NCBI RefSeq assembly: GCF_013426735.1
Contig: NZ_AP023272.1
Coordinates: 3,640,501 to 3,704,500, forward strand
Length of the DNA: 64,000 bases
DNA from: Agrobacterium vitis
Lineage (GTDB): Bacteria > Pseudomonadota > Alphaproteobacteria > Rhizobiales > Rhizobiaceae
Direction of reading: 5' to 3'
Under the pieces are notes generated by a model. That model saw only the letters and a program-made list of their open reading frames with translations, had not been told where the DNA came from and searched no databases. Shown in pieces: positions 30,934 through 40,522 of this stretch. The translations under genes were made by a program, and so were the position numbers. How positions within the stretch are numbered: the stretch's first letter is position 1; every line of letters starts with the position of its first letter.

Positions 30934-32483
30934 TGCGACACCTGCAAAAGCACAGCTCTGATGCGTTCCTCTAATGCTTGCCCCTCATCAAATTGTTCCT
31001 GCAACGTCTCCCTCAACCCTTGAAACTTCTCGACAAACGAAACTCCATCATCCTCAACATCCGCCGCACCCACATAGCGCCCCGGTGTCAGCACATGGCC
31101 ATGCCCCCGCACCTCTTCTAAGCTGGCAGATTTGCAGAATCCCGGCTCGTCCGCATAGTCCTCCCAGCCGTTCTTTGCGCGCGTTTCCGGCTTCGAGCGC
31201 CAGCGGTGATAGGCGCCCGCGATCTTCTCAACATCCTCTGCCGTGAACTCGCGGCGCACCCTGTCCACCATGAAGCCGAGCTTGCGAGCATCGATGAAGA
31301 GGATTTCGCCGCGCCGGTCGCGGTGGCCATTGGCGCTCTTGTCGCGGGCGAGGATCCAGAGGCAGGCCGGGATCTGGGTGGAATAGAAGAGCTGGCCCGG
31401 CAGGGCGACCATGCAATCGACCTGATCGGCCTCGATCATCGCCTTGCGGATGTCGCCCTCACCTGATTGCTGCGAAGACATGGAGCCATTGGCCAGCACC
31501 ACGCCAGCCGTGCCGCGCGGAGCAAGATGGTGGATGATGTGCTGCAACCAGCCGAAATTGGCATTGCCATTCGGCGGCTTGCCAAATTTCCAGCGGGCGT
31601 CTTCCGCCAACCGCTCGCCGCCCCAATCGGAAATGTTGAAGGGCGGATTGGCAAGGATAAAATCGGCCTTCAGGTCCGGCAGTTCGTCGCGGTGGAAACT
31701 GCCCTCGTTGTTCCAGCGGATATCGGCATCGATACCCTGCACGGCGAGGTTCATCTTGGCCAGGCGCCAGGTGGTGTGGTTGATCTCCTGGCCATAGACG
31801 GCAATGTCATTGCGCCGCCCGCCATGCTCCTCGATGAACTTTTCCGACTGCACGAACATCCCGCCCGAGCCGCAGCAAGGGTCATAGACGCGGCCCTTAT
31901 AGGGCTGCAGCATCTCGACGAGGGTGCGCACCACGGAACGTGGTGTAAAGAATTCGCCGCCACGCTTGCCTTCCGAGCCGGCGAAACCGGACAGGAAATA
32001 TTCATAGACCCGACCCAGCAAGTCCTTGGCCGTATCCTTGCTGTCGTGCAGCCCGATGTTAGAAAAAAGGTCGATCAACTCGCCGAGCATGGTCTTGTTC
32101 AGCGTCGGGCGGGCGTAGTTCTTCGGCAGAACCCCTTTCAAGCCCTCGTTCGACGGGAAGCGCTCGATAGCCTCCATCGCTTCATCGATCAGCTTGCCGA
32201 TCTCGGGCCGCTTGGCATTGGCCTGCAGAAAAGGCCACCGCGCCTCCGTTGGCACCCAGAAGACGTTTTCTGCAAGGTACTCTTCCGGGTCTTCTGCATC
32301 GGCAAGCTTGTCCGCCGTCAGCTTGGCGTGGAGACCTTCGAAGGCGTCTGAGATATATTTCAGGAAGATGAGGCCAAGCGCTACATGCTTGTATTCTGAA
32401 GGCTCCAGATTGCCCCGAAGTTTGTCTGCAGCCTTGAAAAGCTCGGCCGTGAAGCTTAGGTCACCAATATTCTCTTTTGCCAC
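30930..32483 (-). CDS. hsdM: Type I DNA methyltransferase subunit M
   Basis: The 517-residue protein starts at GTG 32483 behind a GGGGAG site. The N-terminal HsdM domain ([27 protein letters not shown]) is followed by the N6-adenine methylase domain with [14 protein letters not shown] (SAM motif) and the catalytic NPPF in [13 protein letters not shown]. By family it methylates adenine at the HsdS target and protects host DNA. It is the first gene of the operon, so the promoter should lie at 32484-32600. Composition is like core genes, not like the AT-rich cluster. Confidence 0.95.
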   Translation of the reverse strand: MAKENIGDLSFTAELFKAADKLRGNLEPSEYKHVALGLIFLKYISDAFEGLHAKLTADKLADAEDPEEYLAENVFWVPTEARWPFLQANAKRPEIGKLIDEAMEAIERFPSNEGLKGVLPKNYARPTLNKTMLGELIDLFSNIGLHDSKDTAKDLLGRVYEYFLSGFAGSEGKRGGEFFTPRSVVRTLVEMLQPYKGRVYDPCCGSGGMFVQSEKFIEEHGGRRNDIAVYGQEINHTTWRLAKMNLAVQGIDADIRWNNEGSFHRDELPDLKADFILANPPFNISDWGGERLAEDARWKFGKPPNGNANFGWLQHIIHHLAPRGTAGVVLANGSMSSQQSGEGDIRKAMIEADQVDCMVALPGQLFYSTQIPACLWILARDKSANGHRDRRGEILFIDARKLGFMVDRVRREFTAEDVEKIAGAYHRWRSKPETRAKNGWEDYADEPGFCKSASLEEVRGHGHVLTPGRYVGAADVEDDGVSFVEKFQGLRETLQEQFDEGQALEERIRAVLLQVSQ

Positions 32484-32901
32484 CCGGGCGAACTCCCCAA
32501 ATCATTTTGGGCGACAATAGGATGGGCGAACCCGGAGTGTAAAGATCGGATTTCTATTACCGGTTGATCGCTTCACCAGGACCACCAACCCGGCGCAGCC
32601 GCAGCCTGATCAGCCCACGCTTGCTCATCTCGCATGCGCAGATTTCGGACCTCATTGCTGGCTCAAGCCACAAAAAAATCGACACTCTTCGCTGGCAGTT
32701 TCGACACCGAACCACGTCACACTCACGCGTATTTTTTCGAAATCCATCTCCAGCAGCAGAATCGTCTCCAGGCGGCCATCAACCTTGACCTTTTAGGAGA
32801 GAGATCTATTATCGACATACAGATGGCGTAAATGAGATATTTTATGCGTTAACCGAGTAGGTGTTCAACGCGATTTTCGATGACGTTATATGGGGGCATC
32901 C
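32484..32901. other. Divergent intergenic region between hsdM and vgrG
   Basis: About 420 bp with promoters expected in both directions. Small open frames are present without binding sites. A GGGGG run at 32891-32895 serves as ribosome binding site for vgrG. I see no RNA gene or repeat. Confidence 0.4.
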
Positions 32902-35313
32902 ATGGACGACATTCTGTCGCCGACCGACTTCATACAGGCAAGCCGTGTTCTGAGACTGTCGTCATCCCTGGGTGAGGACCAGCTTCTGCCGGAGCGGATG
33001 ACGGTTGACGAGGGCGTCAATCGCCTGTTCGAGATCACTATATCTGTGCGCGCCAAGCGTGAGCTCGTCAAGCCCGAGGAGCTGATCGGCAAGCTGGTGG
33101 ATGTGTCTCTGGAGATCCGCCAGGGCGAGTTCGATGAGGGTGGCGTGCGCCGGCCGTTCAATGGGCTGGTCACCAATCTGTCCGAGGGGCCGCCGGTGAC
33201 GCGGGGCCTGCGATCCTATACGCTGACCATCCGGCCGCAGTTCTGGCTGCTGTCGCGCCGCTCCGACTGCCGCATCTGGCAGAACATGACCTCTATGCAG
33301 GTGTTGGAGACGCTGCTGTCGGAACATGGTCTTCCCGCGGCTGCCTATGCGCCGCTGCACAAAGCGCCGCCTGCACGCGAATTTTCTGTCCAATGGAATG
33401 AGACGGATCTCGATTACCTGCTGCGCCGGTTCGAAGAAGACGGGTTGTTCTACTGGTTTGAGCATGAGGTGGGCGTCCACCGCATCAAAGTCAGCGACAG
33501 CAAGGTCGCCTGGAGCCAGCCTTCGGCCTCTGCGGAAGGCGCCGACAAGGTGAGATTAGCGCAGGGATCGTCGGATCGCAACCATATCAATGAATGGATG
33601 CGGCAGTTTGCCTTCATCCCCGGCCAGCGCGCCGGCGCCGACTGGAATTTCGAGACGCCGAGCACCGTGCCACTCAATGTCACGCCATCGCTGATCCAGA
33701 TGCCGGGGGCGGCCAAGCGCGAGCTTTACGAATATCCGGCCCGCATCAGCGATGTGAAGGAAGCCGAACAGGCAGAAACCTTCCGCATGCAGGCGGTGGA
33801 GGCCGATCATGAGCGGGTCACGGGCAAGTCCAATGTCCGCTTTCTCGACGCCGGCCGGCGCTTCACGCCCTATGAGGAGCCGCATCCAGAACATCAATAC
33901 GAAGAGCATGTGATCACCAGCATTACGCACTGGGTGGTCGACCGCTCCTATGAGACGACGGAGAACGAGCAGGAATATCGCAACGAGTTCGAAGCCATTC
34001 CATCGCGCGTGCCGCTGACCCCGCATCGCGACACCAAGCGCCCGCGCATCGAAGGCGCGCAGGTGGCGATCGTTGCAGGTCCCTCCGGTGAAGAGATCCA
34101 CACGGATCAATATGGCCGCATCAAGGTCTGGTATCCCTGGGATCGGCGGGCGAAGAAGGATGGTTCCGACACCTGCTGGATACGCGTCAACCAGGCCTGG
34201 GGTGGCGGCACCTGGGGCGCACAGGTCATTCCCCGCATTGGCATGGAGGTCATGGTCTCGTTCGTTGATGGCGATCCGGACCGGCCTCTGGTCATTGGCG
34301 TCGTGCCCAATCCGAAGAACCCCGTGCCCTATGATCTTCCCGCCAACAAGACCCGGATGGTGCTGCGCTCCAACACCCACAAAGGCAGCGGCTTCAATGA
34401 GATGACCTTCGAGGACGAGAACGGCAAGGAGAACATGTTCTTCCATGCCCAGAAGGATCAGACCACCCGAGTGCGCAATGACCGCACCAAACGCATCGAC
34501 CGGCATGAAGTGGCCTCCATCGGTGGCAACCGTGCCGTGGAAGTCTCTGGTAACCAGAAGCACGAGATCGGCGGCTCGGTGAACACCGTCGTTGGCGGCA
34601 CTGGACCGATGGCGATGCTGGCCATGGCCGGCGTGCAGGCGCTGTCGGGCCAGACGGCAGGGCTCTTGGCCCAGGCCGCTCAGATTGCCGGCGGTGGTGG
34701 TCCCGGCATTGCCAGCTTTGCCACCACACTCGCCTCCTCTGCTCTGGGCTTTCTCGGCGCTGGCGGTCTTTCCGCGCGCGAAGGCGTCGTCTCCGGGCCG
34801 AGTCCACGTGCCGATGCTGGTACGGCGCTGGCTGGATCTGGCACCGGCGTTGGTTCAGATGCCTCCGGCCTGTTCCCGCTGCCTGGCATCATGAACACCA
34901 TCATCAGCAGTTTTAAGTCCGACAGCATCGGCATTGCCCGCGCCGAGCAGATCGGCGTCAGCAAGGTCACCAATGTCGGGCAGATCTCGATCGAAAATGT
35001 CGGCGAGGCTAAAAAGACACTTGTTGGTAAAGAGTATCAGGAAAAAACCGGTGTCTACCGTCTAATGCAGTCTGATAAAGACATTGATATACACGCCAAG
35101 CGTGTTGTCCAAATAACCTCTGCAAAGAATATAATCGTTTCGGAAGAAAAGGTAGTCATATCAACTCCGGGTGGAATGATAGAGATAAATGATAAGGGAG
35201 TGATAATCTCAGGAAAAACAGTCCGCATCATCACGAATTCACTCGATATTGAAAGCGGATTGAAAAGTGAAAGTTGTATGAAAACCTCTAGGGGGATTGT
35301 GTTCGGTGAGTAA
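32902..35313 (+). CDS. vgrG: VgrG type VI secretion spike protein
   Basis: From ATG 32902 (GGGGG six bases upstream; ATG 32890 is possible) the protein has 803 residues. The gp27-like base comes first (DLDYLLRRFEEDGLFYWFEHE). Next is the gp5 OB-fold with DQYGRIKVWYPWD, WGGGTWGAQVIPRIGMEV and DGDPDRPLVIG, then the triplex beta-helix with DUF2345-like repeats to the end. A Gly/Ala-rich loop near 570-650 interrupts the helix. By family it trimerises into the tip that carries effectors. No T6SS sheath or membrane genes are in the window, so it is an orphan spike. The last 200 bp are more AT-rich than the rest, suggesting a swapped C-terminus. Confidence 0.95.
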   Translation: MDDILSPTDFIQASRVLRLSSSLGEDQLLPERMTVDEGVNRLFEITISVRAKRELVKPEELIGKLVDVSLEIRQGEFDEGGVRRPFNGLVTNLSEGPPVTRGLRSYTLTIRPQFWLLSRRSDCRIWQNMTSMQVLETLLSEHGLPAAAYAPLHKAPPAREFSVQWNETDLDYLLRRFEEDGLFYWFEHEVGVHRIKVSDSKVAWSQPSASAEGADKVRLAQGSSDRNHINEWMRQFAFIPGQRAGADWNFETPSTVPLNVTPSLIQMPGAAKRELYEYPARISDVKEAEQAETFRMQAVEADHERVTGKSNVRFLDAGRRFTPYEEPHPEHQYEEHVITSITHWVVDRSYETTENEQEYRNEFEAIPSRVPLTPHRDTKRPRIEGAQVAIVAGPSGEEIHTDQYGRIKVWYPWDRRAKKDGSDTCWIRVNQAWGGGTWGAQVIPRIGMEVMVSFVDGDPDRPLVIGVVPNPKNPVPYDLPANKTRMVLRSNTHKGSGFNEMTFEDENGKENMFFHAQKDQTTRVRNDRTKRIDRHEVASIGGNRAVEVSGNQKHEIGGSVNTVVGGTGPMAMLAMAGVQALSGQTAGLLAQAAQIAGGGGPGIASFATTLASSALGFLGAGGLSAREGVVSGPSPRADAGTALAGSGTGVGSDASGLFPLPGIMNTIISSFKSDSIGIARAEQIGVSKVTNVGQISIENVGEAKKTLVGKEYQEKTGVYRLMQSDKDIDIHAKRVVQITSAKNIIVSEEKVVISTPGGMIEINDKGVIISGKTVRIITNSLDIESGLKSESCMKTSRGIVFGE

Positions 35314-35821
35314 GCTCCAACAGTTTTTAAGGCTGACTGATCAGAAGCAATCACATGCGCTAATCGACGCAATAAACGTACCTAATTTGTATGCTCGATT
35401 GGAAGCGCTCGACAGTCCATTCGTCAGTTTGCTCAACGGTTGGTCATCAACATCATATCTGCGTGTTGCACCTTTTTTGGTGAAGATTGACGGTATCTGT
35501 CCTCGTCTTGAACTCTTGATAGAAGATGCGGCTTCTGCCAGCGCTATGGTCTGGTTGGAATCGAACCATCCGATTGAGCGGATTAGGTCCCGCCTATTCA
35601 AATTCTACTACTGGCGTCATGGAAGGCACCATGTGTACGCGCGCATCGCGGACGCAATGTATTTTTCCTCGTTTATGAAAGTTCTGAACGAGGATCAGGC
35701 TAAACTATTGGGTACTGTTGCGCCTCGTTTTCTGGTGCCGTCCGGTGATAACAGTATCGAATTCTTTCAGTACGATGATGCGCTTTGCCGATTTGTCAAC
35801 AAAGAAGCGGAGATAGTTTGA
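35306..35821 (+). CDS. DUF4123-family T6SS adaptor/chaperone
   Basis: GTG 35306 overlaps the vgrG stop by 8 bp and has GGGGG ten bases upstream; a TTG at 35297 is the alternative. The 171-residue protein has the DUF4123 pattern: a variable N-terminal lobe, then SRLFKFYYWRHGRHHVYAR-type central segment, and an aromatic C-terminal helix. Proteins of this family load an effector onto the cognate VgrG. Its place between vgrG and the unknown small genes fits that job. It predicts that one of the next genes is the cargo. Confidence 0.75.
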   Translation: MSKLQQFLRLTDQKQSHALIDAINVPNLYARLEALDSPFVSLLNGWSSTSYLRVAPFLVKIDGICPRLELLIEDAASASAMVWLESNHPIERIRSRLFKFYYWRHGRHHVYARIADAMYFSSFMKVLNEDQAKLLGTVAPRFLVPSGDNSIEFFQYDDALCRFVNKEAEIV

Positions 35822-36292
35822 ATGGCCGCGGCCGCCTCTAGCAAGTTCTGTCCGAACTGCCCTCCCGAAGATGTATGTGAAGAGCTACGAAAAATCGTTC
35901 GCCGACTGGTTTTTCAGAAAAAGGCGGAGACAGGGACGCGCGGATTAGCAGAGCGGATTATGGATCAGTTGAACGGGACCCGGGCTGGCTGGGCCGGGCA
36001 CGACGAGGCTATAACCAATTTAAAAAATCAAATCGCGAAAGTCATGAAGGATTTTTCCGATAACAATTGTGGTGACAAAGCCCCGATTGGAAACGATGCC
36101 AAAGCGTGGATCAACCATCCGAATCCTACCATCGATCAACTGAAAATGGATGCCGTCGAGGAGCCGGGTCTATTCGATATGAAGCGTTGGGAGCAGATCA
36201 CTGGCCTTACCGGCGCTGCACTGATCACGTACCTAGTGATTTCCGAGGGGTCCCGGCTCTTTCCACCACGAAACGTTATTCCAGTGCCATGA
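35822..36292 (+). CDS. Small T6SS-associated protein with C-terminal hydrophobic segment
   Basis: The 156-residue protein begins directly after the adaptor stop. The N-terminus is Cys-rich (CPNCPPEDVC). The middle has a helical WAGHDEAITNLKNQIAK segment followed by DNNCGDKAP and a tryptophan-containing stretch. The C-terminus has one hydrophobic segment (ITGLTGAALITYLVI) and a Pro-rich tail. This layout recalls the linker and holin-like parts of PAAR/RHS effectors, but no catalytic toxin motif is visible. It may be a cargo part or help cargo cross a membrane. Function unknown. Confidence 0.6.
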   Translation: MAAAASSKFCPNCPPEDVCEELRKIVRRLVFQKKAETGTRGLAERIMDQLNGTRAGWAGHDEAITNLKNQIAKVMKDFSDNNCGDKAPIGNDAKAWINHPNPTIDQLKMDAVEEPGLFDMKRWEQITGLTGAALITYLVISEGSRLFPPRNVIPVP

Positions 36293-36304
36293 GGAAGACG
36301 AATT

Positions 36305-37099
36305 ATGAGACGCTCAGAACAGTCTTGGATATGGGAAAAAATAGTTGTCGTTCTCAGCATGGACGTCATAGATAATGCAATTATATCAAAAATTGGCCTG
36401 ACAGATTTCAATGTCACGCAGTTAAGGCCGTCGTTACGCCTCGCGATCGAACGGACCGGGTTCAGCGCTGATAAATCATTATCATTGTGGGATCTAGCTA
36501 TTGATGATCTGCAGAAGAAACTTGGCGTCGGACAATCGAGCGTTTTTGTTGAATGGGCAGAGAAATTCCCGTGCGATCCCGATTCTGTTCTCCCAGAACT
36601 GAACGCATGGGAGCGTACCTGGCCAGACCTTGCGAACGCCTTAAAAACCTCGGTGTCCGCTAAATCCTGGGGTGAAGACGTCGCAAGCCGCTATTGGCAA
36701 ATGGCTCGACATCCGATTGTCGAGAATATGCTTACGCAACGACTAACTGCGCCCCTAACAGAATGGGACAAGAGGTGCTTCGGACATTATTCGAATGAAG
36801 ATATGATATCTGAGATCGAATTTTTCACGGTACTAACTCTGGGATCTGAACGCCGAGAACTTGCGAGGTTTTGGGGTGACGTTTCTGCGGAGCTCGACGA
36901 GCATGCCAAGGAAATTGTGTGGAATTTAGGAAAAAGTGTGTGGGCCAGCATGCATCAACCGATGGACGAGAGCGCTATACGTTCAATGCGTGGTGAATAT
37001 GAAAGCGAAATCGAATTCGAGCAGGCAATAGCTGTTATCGGTCATCAAAAGCCGCCGATCGATTTGCCGCATCCTGACACGCTGCTAACCTACGCCTGA
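36305..37099 (+). CDS. Unknown protein of the T6SS module (effector or immunity candidate)
   Basis: The 264-residue protein has a GAGGA site before ATG 36305; a second ATG at 36359 lacks one. I do not recognise the family. It is acidic, rich in Trp and Glu, mostly helical by eye, without signal peptide or membrane segments after the first 20 residues. Position, 12 bp after the hydrophobic protein and 9 bp before the next gene, makes it part of the vgrG operon. Acidic soluble proteins in such modules are often immunity proteins, while an effector role is equally possible. Confidence 0.55.
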   Translation: MRRSEQSWIWEKIVVVLSMDVIDNAIISKIGLTDFNVTQLRPSLRLAIERTGFSADKSLSLWDLAIDDLQKKLGVGQSSVFVEWAEKFPCDPDSVLPELNAWERTWPDLANALKTSVSAKSWGEDVASRYWQMARHPIVENMLTQRLTAPLTEWDKRCFGHYSNEDMISEIEFFTVLTLGSERRELARFWGDVSAELDEHAKEIVWNLGKSVWASMHQPMDESAIRSMRGEYESEIEFEQAIAVIGHQKPPIDLPHPDTLLTYA

Positions 37100-37108
37100 G
37101 GTTGTGAC

Positions 37109-37462
37109 ATGCTATCTGCGGATCAAATGCAGCAAATAGAATTGATATATTTGGAAAGGAATTACATCCCTAGAATGATCGAGTATCTGCAGGAGGAAGG
37201 ATTTTTGGGGGATCCCGACCGATGGAAAAGACACATTAAGAAAATGCATGAATGTCTCTCGCTTTTACGGATCAACAGCCCGAGAAATACGTTCCGTTTC
37301 TACCGCTTTGACTTAGTTTCATCATCCATGAACGCTTCAGACAGACAGTATTTTTATTCAATATTGTTGAAGACGGGCCTTAACGAGACCACCAGAATGG
37401 ATCTGGTTGAGAAAAATATCCTCGGTGAAGACAATAGACAGCGCTGGATAGATCTAGAGTGA
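37109..37462 (+). CDS. Small unknown protein of the T6SS module
   Basis: The 117-residue protein starts at ATG 37109 with GAGG nine bases upstream. It is helical and charged (YLEEGFLGDPDRWKRHIKKMH-type stretch, then NTFRFYRFDLVSSSMN). No known motif is seen. It lies between the 264-residue unknown and the PAAR gene with short spacings, so it belongs to the same transcription unit. It could be the immunity partner of a cargo protein. The composition is more AT-rich than vgrG. Confidence 0.5.
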   Translation: MLSADQMQQIELIYLERNYIPRMIEYLQEEGFLGDPDRWKRHIKKMHECLSLLRINSPRNTFRFYRFDLVSSSMNASDRQYFYSILLKTGLNETTRMDLVEKNILGEDNRQRWIDLE

Positions 37463-37486
37463 GAAAACCAACGCGAGAGGTTTGAA

Positions 37487-37783
37487 ATGGGTAATCCGAT
37501 AGCTGTTATAGGTAGCATGCATTCATGTCCTAAGGTTGAGCCGGGGCCGACGCGCCATGTGGGAGGGCCTGTAACCACCGGACAAGGATTTGTCCGCATC
37601 AATGGTGTACCCGTCGCCGTTGTTGGAGATGATGCCATTTGCACTGGTGGCGGGCATGTCGATAAGATTAGGTCTGGCTCCAGTATTGCACGAATTAACG
37701 GTCGTGCCATTGCCCGTGTGGGGGATACAACCTCTCACGGCGGTTTAATTGCCGAGGGAGTCGGTGAAGTTCGTGTCGATTGA
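37487..37783 (+). CDS. PAAR-domain spike tip protein
   Basis: The 98-residue protein is a complete PAAR domain: GNPIAVIGSMHSCPKVEPG, GGPVTTGQGFVRINGVPVAVVGD, CTGGGHVDKI and INGRAIARVGDTTSHGG. The His and Cys residues that hold the zinc at the tip are present. By family it sharpens the VgrG trimer and can carry effectors. No toxin extension is fused. A GAGAGG site precedes ATG 37487. It closes the orphan vgrG module. Confidence 0.92.
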   Translation: MGNPIAVIGSMHSCPKVEPGPTRHVGGPVTTGQGFVRINGVPVAVVGDDAICTGGGHVDKIRSGSSIARINGRAIARVGDTTSHGGLIAEGVGEVRVD

Positions 37784-38060
37784 CGAAGCGTTTTCAAACC
37801 AGTTCGCTGGAACACTGGAGATCTCTCGAGAGCGCCGATTTTCCGATGCTGAAATTGATGAAGAGAGGTCGCGAGCGAACGTGGATATTATTGTGGGGAC
37901 GATCCTACAGCACTGAACGTAGGGACGCCCTGATAGTCAACGTATAGGACCGATGCGGGGTCCGCTAAATCGCTCTGAATCTATGGAGAAAACGGCAAAG
38001 ACAACCTGGACAGAAGGTATGGCCGTTAATTGTTAAAGTCAGACTATTGGATAACCGTAG

Positions 38061-38507
38061 ATGAATTGGGACGTGATGCCTTTCGAAAGGATGGGGCCGA
38101 TCCGTTTCGGTATGACAGCGGAGGAGGTCTCAGCAATAGTAGGCGCACCCGACCGATCGAGTCGAGGCCTAAGACCTGGAAGTTTCAATGAGCAACGAGG
38201 CACCAAGGCTCCGATTGTTCGATATCGCGAAAACCGCGTGAGAGAAATTGAAGCCTTTTACGATCTCGAAAATGTCACGCTCAGGGGCGTTCAGATTTTC
38301 CAAGGGAACGGGATTGATGTCCTTCGACAACTAGAGGAAATGAATGGGGGAGCCAGTCTATCAGTTGGGATAGTGTTGTTCGAAAATATCGGGGTCACTA
38401 CCGGGCGATTAGATGAAGAACCACGCACCGGACATTCAATCACTGCTTTTGCGACTGGTACGTGGAACGGTCTAACAGACGACTTCACGGCCATCACATT
38501 CAGGTAA
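38061..38507 (+). CDS. Hypothetical protein, possible immunity protein
   Basis: The 148-residue protein starts MNWDVMPFERMGPIRFGMTAEEV; the phrase IRFGMTxEEV with a following GAPD occurs in small proteins with a BamE/SmpA-like start and in some immunity proteins. There is no signal peptide. A gap of 277 bp separates it from PAAR, and this gap has no gene. The ribosome binding site is weak. I suggest an immunity or stand-alone protein linked to the T6SS module, with low certainty. Confidence 0.5.
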   Translation: MNWDVMPFERMGPIRFGMTAEEVSAIVGAPDRSSRGLRPGSFNEQRGTKAPIVRYRENRVREIEAFYDLENVTLRGVQIFQGNGIDVLRQLEEMNGGASLSVGIVLFENIGVTTGRLDEEPRTGHSITAFATGTWNGLTDDFTAITFR

Positions 38508-38656
38508 TGCTGAATACAATGACTTTTCTGCATAAGGCCGCTGCTTCCGATGGCGCAAATCTAATCTACTGTCGCAGCGTCAACCGCGGTCGAATGTCCT
38601 CCGGTCGATGATCTGCCCGCTTCGAATTTAGTTGGCGGAATATTTGAGAATAGAGG

Positions 38657-39241
38657 ATGACCAGAGTAGGACCAAAAACTCCTCCAGGAACCCGCTTCCA
38701 CGAAGAGGCAATGTACGCGATCCCTCGGGTTGATACGGATCGACATCGCCAAGCTTGGCTGGTTCACCTGACGCGCGGCGGAAAAACGATCCAGATGACG
38801 TTCAGCGATGGAACCTACGGCGGCAAGGAACAGGCGCTAGAGGTGGCAAAAGCCTATCGCGATGCTGTTCTCCGGGTTGTGCCGCCCTTGACCAACAAGG
38901 ATATGCGCATGCTGGTGCGCAAGAACAGGTCCGAAGGCAGCAGTGTACCGGGCGTCTACTACATCGAACGCGCCGGAGCGCATAAATCCGACATCTGGAT
39001 GGCCCGTATCGAGATCGCCGTTGATGACAACACGCCGGTCCCTGAAGGAAAGCGGCGTCGACGGCAGTTCACGCGCTCGTTCAATGTCGCCAAATACGGG
39101 TACGAAGACGCGCGGCGCATGGCCGAGGAGGAGCGCATCCGCATGGTGCTGGCCGTCGAAAACGGCGAGGATCCTGCCCTGCGGAGCCCGCAAGCTGTGA
39201 CGCTGCACCAAAAGCTTAACCGTGACGAGAGCGCTGATTAG
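38657..39241 (+). CDS. AP2-domain-like DNA-binding protein
   Basis: The 194-residue protein contains two AP2/ERF-like units. The first has WLVHLTRGGKTIQMTFSD and a Gly-Gly-Lys followed by a helix ALEVAKAYRDAVL. The second has VPGVYYIERAG, WMARIEIAV and FNVAKYGYEDARRMAEEERI. This beta-sheet-plus-helix unit binds DNA in plants, and in bacteria and phages is often found with HNH or mobile DNA. No nuclease domain is attached. GAGG precedes the ATG. Role unknown; a regulator or recombination accessory of the island is plausible. Confidence 0.65.
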   Translation: MTRVGPKTPPGTRFHEEAMYAIPRVDTDRHRQAWLVHLTRGGKTIQMTFSDGTYGGKEQALEVAKAYRDAVLRVVPPLTNKDMRMLVRKNRSEGSSVPGVYYIERAGAHKSDIWMARIEIAVDDNTPVPEGKRRRRQFTRSFNVAKYGYEDARRMAEEERIRMVLAVENGEDPALRSPQAVTLHQKLNRDESAD

Positions 39242-39276
39242 AGACTGCGTTTCCCCGGCATCACTGAGGACCGACA

Positions 39277-39783
39277 TTGGCACTGTTTGCAGCAATTTCT
39301 CATCGCCTCCCGTCCTGGCTGACCGTCGCCGTCATGATCAATCTGATTGCAACGCTCGAAGCCCGAGCGAATGAGGTGACCGTCGCGCAGGCCCTCGATG
39401 TCTGCCGATCAGCCACTGTCCAAGAGGCAACGCAAATGGGAGATCTGCTTGGCTGGCCTCGGATGCCAGAAGATAAGAATTGGAAGTCGTCTTATGAGAC
39501 CTATAACAAGGTCACCGTCGAGGTCGTCGGATGGCGCGACGAAACCGCAGGAAGCAGCTTAAGTTTCTGGATCGCCAAAGGCGTTAATCCAGGCAAAGCA
39601 TGCAATTATAGCCCCACCAACAAAGATACCCTGCTCGCAGACATGAAAGCCGTCCTTGGCCCACCCCAGGACGAGGATCATAACGAAATCGTCAATACCG
39701 CCTATTGGCGGTTACCCAATGCCGAAATCTATTTCACGAAGGTCGGCTCAACGTCGAGCTTTACGATGAGCGACAGAAAATGA
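39277..39783 (+). CDS. Small exported protein of unknown function
   Basis: The start is TTG 39277 with a GAGGA site nine bases upstream. The first 30 residues form a signal peptide (hydrophobic core LTVAVMINLIATL, then EARA). The mature part of about 138 residues is polar and I recognise no domain. A 4-bp overlap with the next gene (ATGA) shows that the two are translated together. With the membrane protein after it, it may form a two-gene envelope unit, for example an inhibitor or immunity pair; this is inference. Confidence 0.6.
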   Translation: MALFAAISHRLPSWLTVAVMINLIATLEARANEVTVAQALDVCRSATVQEATQMGDLLGWPRMPEDKNWKSSYETYNKVTVEVVGWRDETAGSSLSFWIAKGVNPGKACNYSPTNKDTLLADMKAVLGPPQDEDHNEIVNTAYWRLPNAEIYFTKVGSTSSFTMSDRK

Positions 39784-40262
39784 AACGAAGCCTATGGATA
39801 GCCTTCCTTGTCGCCCCGCTTTGGGCGCCATTATGTTTCACAGGCTACTCGGTTATCAGGGCACCTGCAGACCCAATTTTGGCGGAAATGTCGACGACAG
39901 AGGTCGTCGCAACCTCTTTGGCGGTCACAGTGCCGATGGCGTACATCGCCATGCTCGTGGTTGGTCTTCCCGTTCATCTGATCCTGAGCACGCGAAGGTA
40001 CAGACGGGCAGTGCATTATGCTGTCAGCGGATTTTGTACGGGCGTCATTCTCAGATGTATCGGCATAGCCACGACTTGGTTCTCGTTCGCCATACAAAAC
40101 CATCTTGAAGCGGGCATTGTCTGCAAAGAGCTGAGTGATGCTTTTTTCCACGAGCCGATCCGGTTGCTGGCGCCCGGTTTGGTCAGCCTGTTCGTCGCAG
40201 TAATTTTCTGGAGCATCGCCCGCCCAGATCGTGCCGAGAACGCCAGTGTCGCGGAGACATAG
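39780..40262 (+). CDS. Small integral membrane protein
   Basis: From ATG 39780, overlapping the previous stop, the protein has 160 residues and about four membrane segments (near 5-25, 43-68, 80-105 and 130-150). The loop between segments 2 and 3 is basic (STRRYRRAV). No family recognised. Operon partner of the preceding exported protein. The following 260 bp up to the NusG-like gene end hold no gene in either direction that I trust. Confidence 0.6.
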   Translation: MKRSLWIAFLVAPLWAPLCFTGYSVIRAPADPILAEMSTTEVVATSLAVTVPMAYIAMLVVGLPVHLILSTRRYRRAVHYAVSGFCTGVILRCIGIATTWFSFAIQNHLEAGIVCKELSDAFFHEPIRLLAPGLVSLFVAVIFWSIARPDRAENASVAET

Positions 40263-40522
40263 AGGTCTCAAATGTTTCGCTGGCTGACACTGACCGTCTC
40301 TGCACTGCCACATTCACCTCCTGCCTTGTGTTTCCTGCTCTCCCGGAGTGGTTTTTTGTCTCCAATTTCCGCTCGCTACACACGAATGACTGACGCCGGT
40401 GCAGGAGGCGGATCGGGTTCAAGGCAAACCCACCCCCTCCCCCTGGCCACCGAACCTTCGGAGCCATCAGGCAGTCGTGGCAATCCGAGCGTCGAGACGT
40501 CTCCACTTCCGAAGCCACCGTC

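Noticed and set aside
33556..34563. 335-residue minus-strand frame opposite vgrG
   Set aside because: Shadow of the VgrG OB-fold region; codon pattern follows the plus-strand gene.
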